The notes under the pieces were generated by a model. That model was not told where the DNA came from and did no database searches. It saw nothing but the letters and a program-made list of their open reading frames with translations. 35,798 nucleotides of DNA from Sphingobacteriaceae bacterium (GTDB lineage: Bacteria > Bacteroidota > Bacteroidia > B-17B0 > Aurantibacillaceae), in assembly GCA_023251695.1 (NCBI GenBank), contig JAHEYE010000025.1, positions 1 to 35,798 on the forward strand. Direction: 5' to 3'. Shown here in pieces: positions 28,132 to 35,798 of this stretch. Every line of letters begins with the position of its first letter. Position 1 is the stretch's first letter. Both the position numbers and the translations under genes were made by a program.

Positions 28132-28785
28132 TTATTTATTTAACACATTTTTATTCAGTAAAAACAAAGGTTCTTCCAATATATCATGTGTACCTTTATA
28201 ATGGATTGAGTTTGGTTCAATTCCATTCCGTTCTAAAACTTCAAGTTGCTCCCCCCTTCTTTTCTCTGATAAAAATTCGTCTTTATCTCCGGCTACATAA
28301 TGCCATTTAAGGTTTCTTAATTTCCGAACATCCGCTTCAAAATTCATATCCGGCGGAATGACACTTCCCCATACAATTAAATTATCGATTCTCCATTTTG
28401 TATGCGCTGCCCATCGGCAAATAGTGGCTCCACCCTGCGAAAAACCCAATGCATTTATTATAACTTTTTTGTCAAGCGGTAAAATATAGTTCTGATAAAT
28501 CACATCAAGATATTGGCAGTAATCCTCAATGTCCTTTTCCCGTTCTTCCTTTGTCATCCAACTGGCTCCAATTTTTCCACTGAAGCCGTTGAGATAATAA
28601 CGATGAAGGCCTTCAGGAACAATAAATAAATTTTCCTTATTAAATAATTTTTCAAATTTATTAATGAAGAAAGTAGAAAGTTGGCCGTACCCATGTGCAA
28701 TCAACCATACCGATTTTAAATCAGGATTATTTGCACCTTCAGTAACGACCCGCGCCGTTTTTTGCACTTTTAAATAATCGATCAT
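28132..28785 (-). CDS. Alpha/beta hydrolase (phospholipase/carboxylesterase-like)
   Basis: Nucleophile elbow GFSQGG (ALGFSQGGATICRWA), D-x-F and C-terminal GTHDI histidine; starts by overlapping the stop of the serine hydrolase gene. Confidence 0.85.
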   Translation of the reverse strand: MIDYLKVQKTARVVTEGANNPDLKSVWLIAHGYGQLSTFFINKFEKLFNKENLFIVPEGLHRYYLNGFSGKIGASWMTKEEREKDIEDYCQYLDVIYQNYILPLDKKVIINALGFSQGGATICRWAAHTKWRIDNLIVWGSVIPPDMNFEADVRKLRNLKWHYVAGDKDEFLSEKRRGEQLEVLERNGIEPNSIHYKGTHDILEEPLFLLNKNVLNK

Positions 28786-29942
28786 TCTTCGTCGGCCACG
28801 CTGCTAAATAAAGTATCGGCATCAATGGCCCGGTAAATTTTATACGTTTGATAAGCTGTTCGGTTGAGCTGATTACTCAAAACAACAATCGTGACTTTAT
28901 CACTCAGTCGCCGGTGAAACGATGTTCTGTAACCATGCCACCAGCCGTTATGAAAAACTTCTTTTTTCTCCGAATCCTTAAAATCTTTCATGCGCCATCC
29001 CAAGCCGTAATTGCTTAATTTTTTTTCGCGGCTTAAAGCTGTATAGGCCAGGTCCTGAGTTTCATGATTTAATAGTTTACCCTGAAACAAAGCCTCACTG
29101 AACAAAAACATATCGTACGGCGTTGAATAAATACTTTTATCACCTACTACGTAATCAGAAGCCTCCGGTTCAATGATTTTCCAGCGGTTGTCGTATGGTT
29201 TTGAAATCGCCTTTTCAAAAACATCCAGACTCAAAATTGTTCCGGAGTGTCGCATCCCCAAAGGGAGAAAAATTTCTTCGCGCAAAAAGTTTGAGAATGT
29301 CTTTTTGGATATTTTTTCGATTAATAAAGCCAGTAAAGCATAGTTGGTATTACAATAATTGAATGCTTTGTTAGGTTGCAAATAAAGTCCCGGTCTTTTT
29401 TCAATCATCAATTCCAAAACTTCGCGGTTGGTAAGTACTCTGTCTTTACTTGTCACAATATCATTTAGGAAATACAAATAATTAGGCAAACCCGAACGGT
29501 GTGAGAGCAAATGCTTAATGGTTATTTTATCGTATGGGAATAAAGGAAAATACGAGGCAAATGTATCATCCAATTTAATTAATCCCTTTTCAACCAAAAG
29601 CATTACGGCTGTTGCAGTTATTACTTTTGAAACGGAAGCGAGCTGAAAAGAAGTGGAATCCGTTAAGAGCACATTATTGCGTTTATCGGCATATCCAAAC
29701 GATTTCTGATAGATTACCTCTGCGTCCTTTGCTACAATTACCGAACCATTAAAACCGTTGTGTACCGCCATTTGTTCAAATAAAGTATCAAGTCGGTAAG
29801 CAATATCCCTGTATTTCGAAAAAGGAATTTTACCAATTACCGGCGGTTCCGGCTTAGCAAAAGCTATCATTCCGTTTTCAGAGTTGGATTGTCCGCAGCT
29901 GAAGCAGATTAAACAGAATACTATGAAAAAGAGTTTACGCAC
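28782..29942 (-). CDS. Serine hydrolase, beta-lactamase class C family lipoprotein (GTG start)
   Basis: Lipobox MRKLFFIVFCLICFSCGQ; SxxK motif SVSK (LASVSKVITATAVMLLVEKGLIKLDD); KHLLSHRSGLPNY; YCNTNYALLALLIEKIS; C-terminal HNGWWHGYRTSFHR. Confidence 0.92.
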   Translation of the reverse strand: MRKLFFIVFCLICFSCGQSNSENGMIAFAKPEPPVIGKIPFSKYRDIAYRLDTLFEQMAVHNGFNGSVIVAKDAEVIYQKSFGYADKRNNVLLTDSTSFQLASVSKVITATAVMLLVEKGLIKLDDTFASYFPLFPYDKITIKHLLSHRSGLPNYLYFLNDIVTSKDRVLTNREVLELMIEKRPGLYLQPNKAFNYCNTNYALLALLIEKISKKTFSNFLREEIFLPLGMRHSGTILSLDVFEKAISKPYDNRWKIIEPEASDYVVGDKSIYSTPYDMFLFSEALFQGKLLNHETQDLAYTALSREKKLSNYGLGWRMKDFKDSEKKEVFHNGWWHGYRTSFHRRLSDKVTIVVLSNQLNRTAYQTYKIYRAIDADTLFSSVADEE

Positions 29943-29945
29943 GCT

Positions 29946-30043
29946 TGTTTAGTGTTTAGTGTTTGGTGTTTAGTGTTTAGTGTTTAGTGTTTAGTGTTTA
30001 GTGTTTAGTGTTTAGTGTTTAGTGTTTAGTGTTTAGTGTTTAG
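29946..30043. repeat. 14-copy heptanucleotide tandem repeat (TGTTTAG)n on the + strand, (CTAAACA)n on the - strand
   Basis: 98 nt = 14 perfect-length units; one variant unit TGTTTGG at 29960-29966. Confidence 0.98.
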
Positions 30044-30086
30044 TGTAATTTAAATTTTTCGAAGTTTAAATCCTATTTGTCGCTGC

Positions 30087-30836
30087 CTACTGCTTACTTT
30101 TTTTACTGCCAACTGACTTCACAGGTTCATCATCATCTTTATATTTATCGTAATCCAACTTATTACCCCAGTAATTCATCTGCTGCTTTATCCATTCTTT
30201 ACGTTTGCCAACATAATTAGTTACAGGATTAGCCTTATAACGTAACGGACTGGGCAGAATGGCAGCAATGGCCGCAGCTTCGTCCTTTGTTAGTTTACTT
30301 GCTTTTTTATTAAACCAATGTTGTGAAGCCGCTTCAGCACCGTACACACCATCACCCATTTCAATGCTGTTCAGATACACTTCCATAATGCGTTCTTTGC
30401 TCCAGAAAATTTCTATCAATAAAGTAAACCAAACCTCAAAGGCCTTACGGATGTAACTTCTTCCTTGCCATAAAAAAACATTTTTGGCAGTTTGCTGGGT
30501 TATGGTGCTAGCGCCCCGCATGTGTTTACCCTGCTCGTTTTCTTTCATAGCTTTTTGAATAGCGCCCCAATCGAAACCAAAATGCTTTAAATAATTTTGA
30601 TCTTCGCTGCAAACAACTGCTAATTGTAATTTGGGTGAAATGTTTTCAAAAGGTTCCCAATCGTGTTCGAGATGCATTTTTTTACCATCCATTTTTTGCT
30701 CCACACAGCGGATAAGCATTAAAGGTGTAACAGGAACAGGTACCCAGCGGAACATAATTACTGATAAAATAGAGACTACTACAAAACAAACGATGGTCCG
30801 CCAGATAAAACTGAGTATTTTTCTTAAAATAATCAC
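30087..30836 (-). CDS. mtgA: Monofunctional biosynthetic peptidoglycan transglycosylase
   Basis: VVCSEDQNYLKHFGFDWGAIQKAMKENEQGKHMRGASTITQQTAKNVFLWQGRSYIRKAFEVWFTLLIEIFWSKERIMEVYLNSIEMGDGVYGAEAASQHWFNK (GT51 motifs). Confidence 0.96.
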   Translation of the reverse strand: MIILRKILSFIWRTIVCFVVVSILSVIMFRWVPVPVTPLMLIRCVEQKMDGKKMHLEHDWEPFENISPKLQLAVVCSEDQNYLKHFGFDWGAIQKAMKENEQGKHMRGASTITQQTAKNVFLWQGRSYIRKAFEVWFTLLIEIFWSKERIMEVYLNSIEMGDGVYGAEAASQHWFNKKASKLTKDEAAAIAAILPSPLRYKANPVTNYVGKRKEWIKQQMNYWGNKLDYDKYKDDDEPVKSVGSKKSKQ

Positions 30837-30919
30837 GCCTAAACCACAAATCTATTCGTAATTTTGTACCGAAAACGCTCGGTGCCGACAATCAATTAAC
30901 CATGCCTTTTTAATTTCTT

Positions 30920-31408
30920 ATGGAGAAAAAATGGATTTATGCTCTTTTGACCCTTTTTGGGGGCTTAATTGTGCTGTTTTATTACAATAAATACAAGGTT
31001 GCTCCAAAAATCGATATCACTAAGCTGGAAATTGTAAATGAGGCTGGCGAAAATTTTGATTTGAAGTCCTTAAAAGGAAAAAAACTAATTCTCTCTTTTT
31101 ACGCGAGCTGGTGTGGTAATTGTCTGCAGGAAATGCAGGAGATTGATAAAATAAAAAATACTGAATTAAACGGCATTGATGTTGTTTGTATCACCGACGA
31201 ATCTATTGAGAAATTAAAACAATTTAAAGAGCATTCAGGCTATCCTTTTCTTTTTCTGAAATTAAAAACACAATTTGCTCAAATAAATATTAATTCGATT
31301 CCGGTTACTTATATAGTCAATGAAAAAATGGAAGTAGTTGAAGAATATTTAGGCTACATTGAATGGAGTGATCCTTCGACGATAAATTATATTAAAGGAC
31401 TTTATTAA
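30920..31408 (+). CDS. TlpA/ResA-like membrane-anchored thioredoxin
   Basis: N-terminal TM; LILSFYASWCGNCLQEMQEIDKI (CGNC redox motif); INSIPVTYIVNEKMEVVEEYLG with the cis-Pro. Confidence 0.9.
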   Translation: MEKKWIYALLTLFGGLIVLFYYNKYKVAPKIDITKLEIVNEAGENFDLKSLKGKKLILSFYASWCGNCLQEMQEIDKIKNTELNGIDVVCITDESIEKLKQFKEHSGYPFLFLKLKTQFAQININSIPVTYIVNEKMEVVEEYLGYIEWSDPSTINYIKGLY

Positions 31409-31941
31409 TGCGGGTCTCTCGAAATTGCCGGCTTACCCATTAATTTTTCTTTCTTAGGTTTTGGTTCCGGATCAGGAATATAACGTGGTCCGCCCATTGT
31501 GTGTTGGTTGATAATATTTTCGGGAATAACTTTTAATGTGTCTTTTACTACCGGTTTCTTTTTGATAGTATCCTTTGGTGCAATGTAAGCCACTTCACCT
31601 TTCGTTATTAACCGATCAGGATGTTTGCTTACCTGAGCGTTACTGAATAAACTGAATCCGAAAATAAAAAACGCAATCACTGCAGCTTTCTGAAAAAATT
31701 TCCAACCTCTGAATTGCTTAAAGAAATGCTCGAAACTTATTTCTTCTAATTGCTCTTCTTTAAAACGGCCGCATACACTTTCAGTTTGCGGTAACTCCAC
31801 AAAAAAGTTTTTTATTTCATCCACTGTTTTTATGCTGAAGTCGATTACCGTTTTCTGACATGATAAACAAAAAGCGCCTTTTTCATTTGGGCTCATTGCG
31901 TCCCAATTTTCGTGGCAGGGATTATCAATTACAATTTTCAT
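31405..31941 (-). CDS. Hypothetical single-TM protein with N-terminal Cys motif (paralog of 32018..32536)
   Basis: MKIVIDNPCHENWDAMSPNEKGAFCLSCQKTVIDFS...ESVCGRF; TM KAAVIAFFIFGFSLFSNAQ; Lys/Pro-rich tail. Confidence 0.8.
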   Translation of the reverse strand: MKIVIDNPCHENWDAMSPNEKGAFCLSCQKTVIDFSIKTVDEIKNFFVELPQTESVCGRFKEEQLEEISFEHFFKQFRGWKFFQKAAVIAFFIFGFSLFSNAQVSKHPDRLITKGEVAYIAPKDTIKKKPVVKDTLKVIPENIINQHTMGGPRYIPDPEPKPKKEKLMGKPAISRDPH

Positions 31942-32017
31942 AATTTCTTTGTTTAATATTTAGATGGGAAACCGATTGGGATTCCATAAATATTCAATTT
32001 ATTCGATTGATAATCAA

Positions 32018-32536
32018 TTATTTACGACTATCATCAATCATTACATCACCCATCAGCATTGGCGGTTTTGGTTCAGGCTTTTGTTTTTTAGGTTTCTCAG
32101 CAACCTTTACTTTGCCTTTTATAGGAGACTTAACATGCGTGGTATCTTTTGTACAATTTACTCTAGCAGTATCGGGTCTTACATAAGCAACTTTTCCCAT
32201 TTTAATTTCAGGGCGTTCCGGGCGACTTTGCGCGTTGCCAAACAAACTGAATCCAAACACAAAAAATATAACTACAGCAGCCTTCTGAAAATAATGCCAC
32301 TTAGTAAAATGATTATGAAAATGATCGAAGGTCATATCAGTTAACTGATCTTCTTCAAATCTCCCACACACCGATTCTGTATCGGGGATTTCAACAAAAA
32401 AATCCTTTATCTGGTCGATAGTCTTTTTACTGAAATCGACTACCGTTTTTTGGCATGATAAACAAAAAGCGCCCTTTTCATTGGGCGACATTGCATCCCA
32501 ATTTTCGTGGCAGGGATTGTTAATTGACAGTTTCAT
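32018..32536 (-). CDS. Hypothetical single-TM protein with N-terminal Cys motif (paralog of 31405..31941)
   Basis: MKLSINNPCHENWDAMSPNEKGAFCLSCQKTVVDFS...ESVCGRF; TM KAAVVIFFVFGFSLFGNAQ; Lys/Pro-rich tail. Confidence 0.8.
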   Translation of the reverse strand: MKLSINNPCHENWDAMSPNEKGAFCLSCQKTVVDFSKKTIDQIKDFFVEIPDTESVCGRFEEDQLTDMTFDHFHNHFTKWHYFQKAAVVIFFVFGFSLFGNAQSRPERPEIKMGKVAYVRPDTARVNCTKDTTHVKSPIKGKVKVAEKPKKQKPEPKPPMLMGDVMIDDSRK

Positions 32537-32591
32537 AGGCTTGTTTTCTATTAAGATGCTGGGTCAAGCTAAATTCCATAAAAATATTTCT

Positions 32592-32638
32592 CGCTAAGAC
32601 ACAAAGTCGCAAAGTTTAACTACAGATTTACACAGATG
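32592..32638. repeat. Interspersed-repeat-like sequence (CGCTAAGACACAAAGTCGCAAAG ... ACTACAGATTTACACAGATG)
   Basis: Internal near-repeat GACACAAAG/GTCGCAAAG followed by CAGATTTACACAGAT, resembling the CAGATTTCGCAGATT element at 25235-25293. Only one copy is seen in the window. Confidence 0.4.
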
Positions 32639-32660
32639 TATAGTGGAAGTTTATAGTAAA

Positions 32661-32693
32661 GCAATAAAAAAGCCCTACTTTTCAGCAGGGCTT
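32661..32693 (-). terminator. Rho-independent terminator downstream of accC
   Basis: Minus-strand AAGCCCTGCTGAAAAGTAGGGCTTTTTTATTGC: GC-containing stem followed by a T-run, just after the accC stop. Confidence 0.85.
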
Positions 32694-32727
32694 GATTCGT
32701 AAATTCGTATAGATTAGTAATTCGTAG

Positions 32728-34071
32728 TTATGCGTTTTTAAAATCCCAAGTCTCAAGAAACTTGGTGGTATAGTTTCCTTTTTTGAAATCTTCGTTTTGC
32801 ATTAATTTTAAATGAAATGGAATTGTGGTCTTTACACCCTCAATTACATATTCACTTAATGCACGATGCATTTTTGCAATGGCTTCTTCGCGTGTTTGTG
32901 CTACAGTAATTAATTTTCCAATCATACTATCATAATTCGGTGGAATTCTGTAACCACTATATACATGCGAATCAACACGGATGCCATGTCCGCCCGGTGT
33001 ATGTAAAGTTGTAATGACCCCCGGCGAAGGAACGAAATTCATGAATGGATTCTCTGCATTAATACGGCACTCGATAGCGTGCAACACCGGATAATAATTT
33101 TTTCCTGAAATAGGAACACCTGCTGCAACTAATATTTGCTCACGGATTAAATCGTAATTAATTACTTCTTCGGTTATCGGATGCTCTACTTGGATACGCG
33201 TGTTCATTTCCATAAAATAGAAATTACGGTGCTTATCCACTAAAAACTCAACTGTACCTACTCCTTCGTATGCAATTGATAAGGCAGCTTTCACAGCCGC
33301 ATCACCCATCGCTTCCCGTAATTCAGGCGTCATAAAAGGTGAAGGAGTTTCTTCTACCAATTTTTGGTGGCGACGTTGAATAGAACAATCACGCTCACTT
33401 AAATGACAAGCTTTACCATAAGCATCACCTACAATTTGAATTTCGATATGGCGTGGTTCTTCAATGTATTTTTCCATGTACATGGCGCCGTTTCCAAAAG
33501 CAGCACTTGCTTCTTGTGTCGCGCTGTCCCATGCAGCCTGAAAATCTTCTTCTTTCCAAATGATACGCATCCCTTTTCCACCACCACCTGCGGTAGCTTT
33601 TATAATAACAGGATAAACAATATCTTTTGCTAATCTTTTTCCTTCTTCAACACTCTCTAATAATCCAACAGAACCCGGAACACAAGGAACGCCCGCTGCA
33701 ATCATTGTTGCTTTGGCATTACTCTTATCACCCATTTTATTAATCATTTCAGGTGATGCACCAATAAATTTTATTTTATTCTGACGACAGATTTCAGAGA
33801 ATTTTGCATTCTCGCTTAAGAAACCATAACCCGGGTGAACAGCATCAGCATTCGTAATTTCGCATGCCGCAATAATATTCGACATGCTCAAATAGCTTTC
33901 CTTACTTGGGGGTGGACCAATACAAACAGCTTCATCAGCGAATTTCACATGCAACGAATCTTTGTCGGCCGTTGAATAAACTGCTACTGTTTTTATTCCC
34001 ATTTCGCGGCAAGTTCTGATAACCCTTAAGGCAATCTCTCCCCTGTTTGCGATTAATATTTTTTTAAACAT
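32728..34071 (-). CDS. accC: Acetyl-CoA carboxylase biotin carboxylase subunit
   Basis: [89 protein letters not shown]. Confidence 0.98.
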   Translation of the reverse strand: MFKKILIANRGEIALRVIRTCREMGIKTVAVYSTADKDSLHVKFADEAVCIGPPPSKESYLSMSNIIAACEITNADAVHPGYGFLSENAKFSEICRQNKIKFIGASPEMINKMGDKSNAKATMIAAGVPCVPGSVGLLESVEEGKRLAKDIVYPVIIKATAGGGGKGMRIIWKEEDFQAAWDSATQEASAAFGNGAMYMEKYIEEPRHIEIQIVGDAYGKACHLSERDCSIQRRHQKLVEETPSPFMTPELREAMGDAAVKAALSIAYEGVGTVEFLVDKHRNFYFMEMNTRIQVEHPITEEVINYDLIREQILVAAGVPISGKNYYPVLHAIECRINAENPFMNFVPSPGVITTLHTPGGHGIRVDSHVYSGYRIPPNYDSMIGKLITVAQTREEAIAKMHRALSEYVIEGVKTTIPFHLKLMQNEDFKKGNYTTKFLETWDFKNA

Positions 34072-34083
34072 AGTTTTTTATTT

Positions 34084-34149
34084 AAGATTCAAAATCCAAG
34101 ATTCAAGGTTAACCCTGAACTTTGAATTTTAAATATTGAATTTTGAATT
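34084..34149. repeat. Imperfect AT-rich palindromic repeat based on ATTCAAAATTC-like units between accB and accC
   Basis: GATTCAAAATCCAAGATTCAAGGTT ... AACTTTGAATTTTAAATATTGAATTTTGAATT; the two halves are approximately reverse-complementary and internally repetitive. Confidence 0.55.
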
Positions 34150-34151
34150 GC

Positions 34152-34661
34152 TTAAGCTGGGTCTACTAAGAATAAAGGTTGATCGTACTCTACAGGAGTC
34201 GCATCATTTACTAGCACCTTCACAATTTTACCTTTAATATCGCTTTCGATTTCGTTAAACAGTTTCATCGCCTCGATAATGCAAACCGGACTGCCGGGAG
34301 CCACCTCATCGCCAACGTTTGCGAATACAGGTTTATCTGGTCCGGAAGAACGGTAGAAAGTACCGATCATTGGAGATTTAATAGTAAGGTATTTCGAATC
34401 ATCTGCACCATTTCCGTTTGAGGTAGGATTGGAAGTTGATTTTGCTTCGTTTACAACAACCGAAGGATTGTGAACCGGCGCATTCGTAACAACATGTGTT
34501 GGTGTTGTTATTACCGGTGTTGGGTTTTGGTACATGACAGGTGCGCCCGATTGTTTTCCTGTTTTAATAACGATTTTAATCTCCTTGGTTTCTAGTTCAA
34601 CTTCATTGACCCCGCTTTTAGAAACAAACTTTATGAGGTCCTGGATTTCGTTTAATTTCAT
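34152..34661 (-). CDS. accB: Acetyl-CoA carboxylase biotin carboxyl carrier protein
   Basis: Biotinylation motif IIEAMKLFNEIESD; flexible Thr/Asn/Ser-rich linker; MKLNEIQDLIKFVSKSGVNEVELETKEIKIVIK N-terminus. Confidence 0.97.
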   Translation of the reverse strand: MKLNEIQDLIKFVSKSGVNEVELETKEIKIVIKTGKQSGAPVMYQNPTPVITTPTHVVTNAPVHNPSVVVNEAKSTSNPTSNGNGADDSKYLTIKSPMIGTFYRSSGPDKPVFANVGDEVAPGSPVCIIEAMKLFNEIESDIKGKIVKVLVNDATPVEYDQPLFLVDPA

Positions 34662-34805
34662 TTGTAAGTTTTTTTAGTTTACCCTCTTGGATTTTTCTAT
34701 CCGCCGGGATTAGTTAGTTGGTGTCAAAAGTAACATTTTTTTAATTTAAGAAAAGTCTATTTTTCGCGTTTTTTGTTTAAAAAATCAACAAAATGTCCCA
34801 ATTTT

Positions 34806-34835
34806 AACAAAAAAAGCCTCAAAATGAGGCTTTTT
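34806..34835 (-). terminator. Rho-independent terminator downstream of icd
   Basis: AAAAAGCCTCAAAATGAGGCTTTTT palindrome (34811-34835) with a T-run on the minus strand, directly after the icd stop codon. Confidence 0.82.
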
Positions 34836-34856
34836 CAATGATTTTTGGAGAATCGA

Positions 34857-35798
34857 CTATTTGGCCAATTTCTTTTTAAGGGCCGAATCTAATTCGTTTA
34901 AGAATTCTTCAGTGTAAAGATAATGTTTACCATGCTCCACTTTATTTCCATGAATACAAACTGCTAAATCTTTTGTCATTTTTCCACTCTCTACCACCTC
35001 AACACAAACTTCTTCTAAAGCTTTAGCGAACTTCATTAATTCAGTGTTACCATCTAGTTTACCACGGAACTCTAAACCACGGGTCCAGGCAAAGATACTT
35101 GCTATCGGGTTTGTAGAAGTAGGTTTACCTGCTTGGTGTTCACGGAAGTGACGGGTTACAGTACCATGAGCGGCTTCGGCTTCCATGGTTTTTCCATCCG
35201 GAGTAACAAGAACAGAAGTCATTAAACCTAAAGAACCAAAACCTTGCGCAACAGTATCGGATTGTACGTCGCCATCGTAGTTTTTACAAGCCCAAACAAA
35301 ATTACCATGCCACTTTAAAGCAGAAGCTACCATGTCATCAATTAAACGGTGCTCATACACAATTTTTGCTGCTTCAAATTTCGCTTTGAATTCTTTCTGA
35401 TAGATCTCTTCGAAAATATCTTTGAAACGGCCATCATATTTTTTTAAGATGGTGTTTTTAGTAGATAAATAAAGTGGCCATTTTTTTGATAAAGCGGTAT
35501 TGAAACAAGAATGTGCAAATCCTTTAATTGACTCATCGGTATTATACATGGTTAAAGCAACGCCATCGCTTTTGAAATTAAATACCTCAAACGATTGTAC
35601 TTCGCCACCACCTTCAGGTGTAAAAGTTACCGTTAATTTGCCTTTTCCTTTTGTTACAAAATCTGTAGCGCGGTATTGGTCACCAAATGCGTGACGGCCT
35701 ATACAGATAGGGGCGGTCCAATTAGGAACTAATCGCGGAACGTTTTTACAAACGATTGGTTCACGGAAAACAGTACCATCTAAAATATTACGGATGGT
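34857..35798 (-). CDS. icd: NADP-dependent isocitrate dehydrogenase (N-terminus beyond the window)
   Basis: The frame continues upstream of the track's Met at 35549 to the window edge ([47 protein letters not shown]...). [26 protein letters not shown] and [35 protein letters not shown] are diagnostic. Confidence 0.97.
   Translation of the reverse strand, partial: TIRNILDGTVFREPIVCKNVPRLVPNWTAPICIGRHAFGDQYRATDFVTKGKGKLTVTFTPEGGGEVQSFEVFNFKSDGVALTMYNTDESIKGFAHSCFNTALSKKWPLYLSTKNTILKKYDGRFKDIFEEIYQKEFKAKFEAAKIVYEHRLIDDMVASALKWHGNFVWACKNYDGDVQSDTVAQGFGSLGLMTSVLVTPDGKTMEAEAAHGTVTRHFREHQAGKPTSTNPIASIFAWTRGLEFRGKLDGNTELMKFAKALEEVCVEVVESGKMTKDLAVCIHGNKVEHGKHYLYTEEFLNELDSALKKKLAK

Noticed and set aside
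28782-29942. Calling the serine hydrolase an antibiotic-resistance beta-lactamase
   Set aside because: It has the SxxK class-C fold motifs, but this large family is mostly peptidases/esterases and there is no specific resistance evidence.
29946-30043. Regular repeat that could be mistaken for a CRISPR array
   Set aside because: Contiguous 7-nt tandem units with no spacers, and no cas genes in the window.
31964-32344. 126-aa plus-strand ORF (MGNRLGFHKYSIYSIDNQ...)
   Set aside because: Mostly antisense to the Cys-motif paralog at 32018..32536, whose N-terminus is conserved with its neighbour; Phe/Tyr/Ile-rich shadow translation.
31405-32536. Calling the tandem paralogs anti-sigma factors
   Set aside because: The topology is similar, but no ECF sigma factor gene is adjacent and the Cys spacing does not clearly match the HxxxCxxC zinc anti-sigma motif; left as unknown.

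Overview
This is a Bacteroidota-type chromosomal segment of about 36 kb. The evidence is a GldF/GldG pair, a T9SS-type C-terminal sorting tail, TAnnTTTG-like promoters and the lipoprotein signal styles. Most of it is conserved housekeeping and envelope genes: an M1 aminopeptidase (cut at the left edge), an N-acetyl sugar amidotransferase-like PP-loop protein, nadC, a DUF4783-like protein, rlmH, a fatty-acid desaturase, an AsmA-like protein, a T9SS cargo protein, an LptD-like protein, an N-acetylmuramoyl-L-alanine amidase, yidC, a propeller-type sensor kinase with a LuxR-family response regulator, a dicarboxylate symporter, a MazG-like protein, gldG/gldF, two hydrolases, mtgA, a TlpA-like protein, accC/accB and icd (cut at the right edge). 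I saw no rRNA, tRNA, CRISPR array, prophage or transposase. The points most worth a second look are: (1) a 14-copy heptanucleotide tandem repeat 3 nt upstream of the GTG start of a lipoprotein serine hydrolase; (2) a kinase/regulator locus flanked on both sides by small exported-protein genes that share an 11-nt upstream motif, one of them a thioredoxin-fold protein without its CXXC; (3) a tandem pair of paralogous Cys-motif, single-TM proteins of unknown function; (4) several different interspersed palindromic or repeat elements between genes.
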